From positions 186,001 through 250,000 of the forward strand of contig NZ_BOPF01000013.1 in NCBI RefSeq assembly GCF_016863615.1: a stretch of 64,000 nt of DNA. Direction: 5' to 3'. The position numbers and the translations under genes were made by a program. Source of the stretch: Virgisporangium aliadipatigenens. Its GTDB lineage: Bacteria; Actinomycetota; Actinomycetes; Mycobacteriales; Micromonosporaceae. The notes beneath the pieces are model-generated. The model was not told the origin of the DNA. It made no database searches and saw only the letters and a program-made list of their open reading frames with translations. Of this stretch, positions 59,697 to 64,000 are shown piece by piece (the stretch's first letter is position 1; every line of letters starts with the position of its first letter).

Positions 59697-61412
59697 ATGG
59701 AGTTCCTGATATTGGGTCCGATGGAGGCGCACCGCGCCGGCAGCCGGGTCAACCTCGGTCGCAGGCAGGAACGACGCCTACTCGGCGTGTTGCTTCTGAC
59801 GCCCGGCCGGATCGTCGACACCGACCGGCTCATCGATCTGATCTGGGACGGCAGCCCGCCCGAACGCGCACGCGCGGCGATACACACATACGTCGGCCGG
59901 CTACGCACCGTGCTGCGCGACGGCCCGGCACACCTCGCGACGCGACCCTCCGGCTACCAGCTCGACGCGGCACCGGATTCGATCGACGCCCATCGCTTCA
60001 CCGCCGACGTCGAACGCGCCTGTGAGATACCCGACTCAACGGGTCGGGCCGAGGCACTGGCCGGCGCGCTGAAGGCGTGGCGCGGGCCGCTGATGGCCGA
60101 TGTGAGCGACGACCCGTTCCGGCGGCGGGTCGGTGCCGCCTTCGACGAACTGCGCCTGTCCGCCCTCGCGCGGCTCGCCGAGGCCTGGCTCGAGGCCGAC
60201 CGTCCGGATCGCGCGGCCGACGCACTGGCCGGACTCGTGGCCGCCGATCCCGCGCAGGAACGACACGTCGGCCTGCTCATGACGGCGTTGCACCGGGCGG
60301 GGCGGCGGCTCGACGCGCTGGAGGCGTTCCGGGTCACCCGCCGGGTGCTGGCGCAGGATCACGGCGTCGCGCCCGGGCCGGACCTGCAGCGGCTGCACTT
60401 CCGGATCCTCAGCAACGACCCGGGACTCGACGTGTCCGCGCGGCGGATCGTGGCCCCGGCGGCGCGCGCCACGTTCGTCGGCCGCCACGCCGAACTGCGC
60501 CGGCTGGACGACCTGACCGGCAAACCCGGCGCGGTCGTCGGCGTATCGGGTGCGCCCGGGGTCGGCACGACCGCGCTCGTCCTCGAGTGGGCCCGCCGCG
60601 CCGCCGAACGCTTTCCCGACGGCCACTGCTACGTCGACCTGCGCGGCAACGTCGAGGAGTGTCCGGCCCAGCCGGCCGACGCGATCGCCCGCACGCTGCG
60701 GGCCCTGGGCGTTCCGGCCGAACGCACACCCGACGACGAGAACGAGGGCGTGCGGCTGCTGCGCTCGGTGCTGGACGGCCGGCGCTCGGTGCTGCTGCTG
60801 GACAACGCCCGCTCGTTCGCGCACGTCGCATCGATCGTCCACAGTGGAGCGGCGCGGGCGCTCCTGGTCGCCGGCACGGGCCCGTGGCACGGCATCCCCG
60901 AACTGCGCGTCGGCCCGCTGGCGCCCGCGGACTCCGTGGCGCTTCTCGCCGGCCTGCTCGACGGCGCGGCGGTGGATCTGCCCCGCCTGGCCGAACGCTG
61001 CGGCCACCACCCGCTGGCGCTCCGCCTGGCGGCCACGTGGCTGCGCACCGACCCGGAACTGCCGTTCGACGGCGGCGCACCGGACCCGCTCGAAGCGGTC
61101 GTGGGAACGGCCTACCGACGACTGGCACCGCCGGAACGGGCCCTGTTCCGCGCGCTCGGCCCGCTGGCCGTGCCGGAGCTGACCGCGCAGGGCGCCGCAC
61201 GGCTGTGCCGCACCGATCCGGTCCGGGCCGGAACGACCCTCGGCAACCTGCGCGACGCCGGCCTGCTGGTAGAACTGGCACCCGGGCGCTTCGCCATGCA
61301 CGAACTCGTCCGCCGGCAGGCGGATCTGTGCTCCAAGCGGGAGGACTCGGCGGAGGTGCGGGAAACGGCCATGCGGCGGCTGTTCCACTGGCACACCGAA
61401 CGCCTGTCCTGA
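59697..61412 (+). CDS. BTAD/AfsR-like regulator with altered P-loop
   Basis: A 571-residue SARP-type regulator. OmpR-like winged helix at 1-90 (LGRRQERRLLGVLLL, ARAAIHTYVGRLRTVL), bacterial transcriptional activation domain at about 95-245 (RHVGLLMTALHRAGRRLDALEAF, in part), then an NB-ARC-like ATPase. The Walker A stretch near 284 reads GAPGVGTTAL, with Thr where the catalytic Lys should be; Walker B VLLLDNARS is intact. The ATG follows TACCAT by 10 nt. It is divergent from the RHS operon and may control it. Confidence 0.87.
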   Translation: MEFLILGPMEAHRAGSRVNLGRRQERRLLGVLLLTPGRIVDTDRLIDLIWDGSPPERARAAIHTYVGRLRTVLRDGPAHLATRPSGYQLDAAPDSIDAHRFTADVERACEIPDSTGRAEALAGALKAWRGPLMADVSDDPFRRRVGAAFDELRLSALARLAEAWLEADRPDRAADALAGLVAADPAQERHVGLLMTALHRAGRRLDALEAFRVTRRVLAQDHGVAPGPDLQRLHFRILSNDPGLDVSARRIVAPAARATFVGRHAELRRLDDLTGKPGAVVGVSGAPGVGTTALVLEWARRAAERFPDGHCYVDLRGNVEECPAQPADAIARTLRALGVPAERTPDDENEGVRLLRSVLDGRRSVLLLDNARSFAHVASIVHSGAARALLVAGTGPWHGIPELRVGPLAPADSVALLAGLLDGAAVDLPRLAERCGHHPLALRLAATWLRTDPELPFDGGAPDPLEAVVGTAYRRLAPPERALFRALGPLAVPELTAQGAARLCRTDPVRAGTTLGNLRDAGLLVELAPGRFAMHELVRRQADLCSKREDSAEVRETAMRRLFHWHTERLS

Positions 61413-61459
61413 GACGGCGATGTCAGCACACTCACGGCAACGGCCCGATCATCGACCGC

Positions 61460-61465
61460 TATGAT
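61460..61465 (+). promoter_or_regulatory. -10 box of the GGDEF-EAL gene
   Basis: TATGAT, 8 nt before the ATG at 61474. There is no ribosome site, so a leaderless message is likely. No good -35 box is visible. Confidence 0.45.
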
Positions 61466-61473
61466 GATCCATC

Positions 61474-63657
61474 ATGCGGCTCCCCCCGCTCGTCACCCGG
61501 ATCCGAGCCGCCGCGATGCACGCGTTCGAGCCCCTCCTGGGCGGCCTCGTCCTCAACCTCCTGCACGCCGCCGACCTCACCGGCCCGTATCCACTGTGGA
61601 CGTTCAACGCGATCCTCGCCGCCTGCGTCGTCTACCAGCAGCCGGCCGTGCAGCAGCGGCTGACCGGCGGCGATCTGAGCAGGTTCCTGTGGCCGCGGCT
61701 CGGGTTCCACGTCGCGATGTACACCGCCGTGCTGGTGGTCGTCGGCTGGGGTCCGTTGAGCGGCATGGCGTTCATCGGCACGCTCTTCATCCACCTGCGC
61801 TGGGCGGGCTCCGTCGCGTGGCCGCCGGCCGCCGTTCTCGGCGTGACGTCCGTGGTGGTCGGCCAGGTCGCCATCGCCGCCGGGTGGGTCTTCTCCTATC
61901 TTCCGATTCCCCAGGGGAACGCCATAGCGGCCATCGTGACCGTCACGGTGTTGCTGGTCTCGCGCCTTCTCGGCCTCACGGTGAAACAGCGGGAGCAGGC
62001 CGAACAGAAGCTGCGCAACAGCGAGGAACGCTTCCGCACGCTCATTCAGAACGCCGCCGACGTCATCACGGTCGCCGACACCGGGGGCCGTATCGACTAT
62101 GTCTCGCCGTCGGCGGCGACGGTGCTCGGCAGCCCGCCGGAGAAGCTGACCGGCTCCAGCATCACGGATCTCGTGCACCCCGACGACAAGGCTCTCGTCG
62201 AGGACGGGCGGGAGCGCGTGACCGAGCTGCGGATGCGGCACGCCGACGGTTCGTGGCGGTGGCACGAGGCCTACGTGCGGGACCTGCGCGACCTGCCGTC
62301 CGTCAACGGGATCGTGCTCAACCACCGGGACATCACGCGGCGCCGCGACGACCGCGAACGCCTGCTCTACGAGGCGTCCCACGACGCGCTCACCGGTCTG
62401 CTCAACCGGGCCGCGCTGTGGCGGCTGCTGGAGGAGTCGCTGCGCAAGCGGCAGGTGGCGCTGCTCTACATCGATCTGGATCGCTTCAAGCACGTCAACG
62501 ACACCATGGGCCACGACGCGGGCGACGCGCTGCTGACGGCGTTCGCGGCGTTGCTGCGGCGGTGTGTCCCGGCGTCGGACGCGGTCGCCCGCCTCGGTGG
62601 GGACGAGTTCGCGGTGCTGCTGACCGGTGTCCGGTCCGCGGACGACGCCACCGCCGTCGCCCGTCGTCTCATCGGGGAACTCACGGAGCCACTGCGCATC
62701 AACGACCGCGGCGTGTACGCGAGGGCCAGCATCGGCGTGGCGGTCGCCGGCCGGGACGACGACGCGGGTTCGCTCATGCGCCACGCCGACCTGGCGATGT
62801 TCAGCGCCAAGCGCCGCAAGGTGGGCACCTGGCAGTTGTACGTCGACGGGATGGCCGAGGACGAGACCAGCACCGCCGCGCTCGAACTCGACCTGCGGCA
62901 CGCGATCCGCGACCGTCAGCTGCGGCTGCAGTTCCAACCGATCGTGGATCTGGAGACCGGTGTCCTCAAGAGCGTGGAGGCGCTGGTCCGCTGGCAACAT
63001 CCGGTGCACGGCAGCCTCGGCCCGGCGGCGTTCGTGCCGCTGGCGGAGAAGCAGGGGCTCATCGCCGAACTCGGCGGCTGGGTCCTGGAGACGGCGTGCA
63101 CGGAGGCGCTGCGGTGGCAGCGGCACGGCCGGCGGCTGAGCGTGAACGTCAACCTCTCCCCGCGGGAACTGGAGCGCGGCCCCCTGGTCGAACGGGTCCT
63201 CACCGTGCTGCGGCGCACCGGGTTCGACGCCGGCAATCTGGTGCTGGAGGTGACCGAGAACGCCCTCGTGGACGAGACGGTGATCCCGCAGCTGGCGACG
63301 CTGAGCGCGCACGGCGTGCGGATCGCCCTGGACGACTTCGGCACCGGCTACTCGTCGCTGCGCTACCTGACCCGCCTGCCGGTCGACATGCTCAAGCTCG
63401 ACCGGTGCTTCGTCGCCGAGCTGAACGGCACCCAGGAGGGCGCCGCCGTCGCCGACGCGGTGAGCCGGCTCAGCACGGTGCTGCGGCTGGACGTGGTCGC
63501 CGAGGGCATCGAGAACGCCGCTCAGGCCGACGAGCTGCGCCGCCTGGGGTTCCGGGCGGGGCAGGGCTACCACTTCGCCCGGCCCCTGGACCCGGAACAG
63601 GTCGACGCGCTGCTACTCGAAGAGGCGCTGCCCCTGCTGCCAAATCGTCAGCACTGA
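61474..63657 (+). CDS. Membrane PAS-GGDEF-EAL cyclic-di-GMP protein
   Basis: A 727-residue protein: about five or six TM segments in the first 170 residues, a PAS domain (about 185-290, RFRTLIQNAADVITVADTGG), a GGDEF domain with the intact RLGGDEF near 374, and an EAL domain with SVEALVRWQHP near 501, ENALVDE and DDFGTGYSSL. Both catalytic motifs look intact, so it could make and break c-di-GMP; which one dominates cannot be told. The membrane part is a putative sensor. Confidence 0.95.
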   Translation: MRLPPLVTRIRAAAMHAFEPLLGGLVLNLLHAADLTGPYPLWTFNAILAACVVYQQPAVQQRLTGGDLSRFLWPRLGFHVAMYTAVLVVVGWGPLSGMAFIGTLFIHLRWAGSVAWPPAAVLGVTSVVVGQVAIAAGWVFSYLPIPQGNAIAAIVTVTVLLVSRLLGLTVKQREQAEQKLRNSEERFRTLIQNAADVITVADTGGRIDYVSPSAATVLGSPPEKLTGSSITDLVHPDDKALVEDGRERVTELRMRHADGSWRWHEAYVRDLRDLPSVNGIVLNHRDITRRRDDRERLLYEASHDALTGLLNRAALWRLLEESLRKRQVALLYIDLDRFKHVNDTMGHDAGDALLTAFAALLRRCVPASDAVARLGGDEFAVLLTGVRSADDATAVARRLIGELTEPLRINDRGVYARASIGVAVAGRDDDAGSLMRHADLAMFSAKRRKVGTWQLYVDGMAEDETSTAALELDLRHAIRDRQLRLQFQPIVDLETGVLKSVEALVRWQHPVHGSLGPAAFVPLAEKQGLIAELGGWVLETACTEALRWQRHGRRLSVNVNLSPRELERGPLVERVLTVLRRTGFDAGNLVLEVTENALVDETVIPQLATLSAHGVRIALDDFGTGYSSLRYLTRLPVDMLKLDRCFVAELNGTQEGAAVADAVSRLSTVLRLDVVAEGIENAAQADELRRLGFRAGQGYHFARPLDPEQVDALLLEEALPLLPNRQH

Positions 63658-64000
63658 GAACACCCCGAACAGGGCGATGGACCAGACCAGCGCCGCGATG
63701 CGGTAGGAGCGCACGCGGATCGGTTCCGGGAGCTTCCGCCGGTTCAACAGAAGCAACAACCCGGAGTAGACGAACATCATGAAGCCGCCGACGCAGGCCG
63801 AGATGACGAGCAGGATCAGCGGCTGGTCGAACCCGGCGGCCAGGATGAGGCACCCGATCAGCACCAGCCCCCACACCAGCCCGAAGTAGATGCGACTCTC
63901 CGAGACGCGCGGCAGGTACGCCGTCTTGAGCACGTCGGCCGCGAGCCGGCTGGTGTAGTCGACGATGCCCATGGCGGCGGCGAAGAGCGACAGCGCCCCG
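63613..64000 (-). CDS. Nramp-like metal transporter, C-terminal part
   Basis: The gene enters from the right edge; the visible 128 codons start GALSLFAAAMGIVDYTSRLAAD and continue with three or four TM segments (IYFGLVWGLVLIGCLILA, LILLVISACVGGFMMFVYSG, SIALFGVFSVLTIW). The LNRRKLPEPIRVRSYR loop and this spacing fit actinobacterial Nramp-type divalent-metal transporters. Its last 45 bp overlap the end of the GGDEF-EAL gene tail to tail. The family call rests on the C-terminal end only. Confidence 0.6.
   Translation of the reverse strand, partial: GALSLFAAAMGIVDYTSRLAADVLKTAYLPRVSESRIYFGLVWGLVLIGCLILAAGFDQPLILLVISACVGGFMMFVYSGLLLLLNRRKLPEPIRVRSYRIAALVWSIALFGVFSVLTIWQQGQRLFE

Noticed and set aside
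56723-60025. A 1100-codon plus-strand frame opposite the LamG protein
   Set aside because: Same composition bias, runs across the divergent promoter region and into the BTAD gene; no motif.
61459-63573. A 704-codon minus-strand frame opposite the GGDEF-EAL gene
   Set aside because: Antisense shadow; the plus strand has PAS, GGDEF and EAL motifs in one frame.

Overview
The window is high-GC, gene-dense DNA from an actinobacterium. Micromonosporaceae (Actinoplanes-like) is my best guess. The reasons are the very high GC at third positions, frequent GTG starts, many 1-4 nt stop/start overlaps, several promoters whose -10 box lies only 6-8 nt before the start codon (leaderless messages), a SigE-family ECF sigma factor, PadR/TetR/BTAD regulators, a chemoreceptor, and the order dusB-ppdK-dgt-dnaG. 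No rRNA, CRISPR array or intact insertion sequence was seen.

Layout. 1-6.9 kb: end of a probable ornithine aminotransferase gene, a chemoreceptor, a glycosyltransferase/carbamoyltransferase pair, an overlapping nucleotidyltransferase-BON-phosphoesterase operon and a NUDIX gene. 6.9-14.7 kb (minus strand): a tightly overlapped operon for heptose sugars (GmhB fused to a heptosyltransferase, two further glycosyltransferases, GmhA-type isomerase, HldE-type kinase, SDR, heptosyltransferase) ending in topoisomerase IB. 14.9-19.2 kb: a receiver-like protein and an OmpR-type two-component system divergent from an HtrA-like protease, with two opposed triple 11-nt repeats in the shared promoter region. 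19.4-25 kb: a variable stretch beside a CAU tRNA, holding a HicBA toxin-antitoxin pair, about 0.7 kb without a gene, a TetR gene facing a wrecked SDR pseudogene, a secreted GH10 xylanase and an SDR with a MerR-type promoter.

25-36.5 kb: PadR/membrane protein, ECF sigma/putative anti-sigma, then the most unusual locus (28.9-32.8 kb): an NrtR-like NUDIX regulator with a perfect palindrome over its own promoter, a purine-nucleosidase-fold protein and a four-TM protein. The last two share a 22-residue motif like the RHIM/BASS amyloid signalling motifs of bacterial conflict systems. Next come a TetR/flavoprotein pair with a palindromic operator, a DUF4180/HTH pair, tRNA-Asn and a YtxH-like protein. 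36.5-47.2 kb (minus): housekeeping block dusB-ppdK-VOC-dgt-dnaG-hypothetical-ABC exporter, ending at a strong terminator.

47.2-59.6 kb (minus): a polymorphic-toxin operon of a secreted LamG/DNRLRE protein, a 2352-residue RHS protein with a HINT domain and C-terminal toxin, and a candidate immunity gene. 59.7-64 kb: a BTAD regulator with an altered Walker A motif, a membrane PAS-GGDEF-EAL protein, and the C-terminal end of an Nramp-like transporter running off the window.
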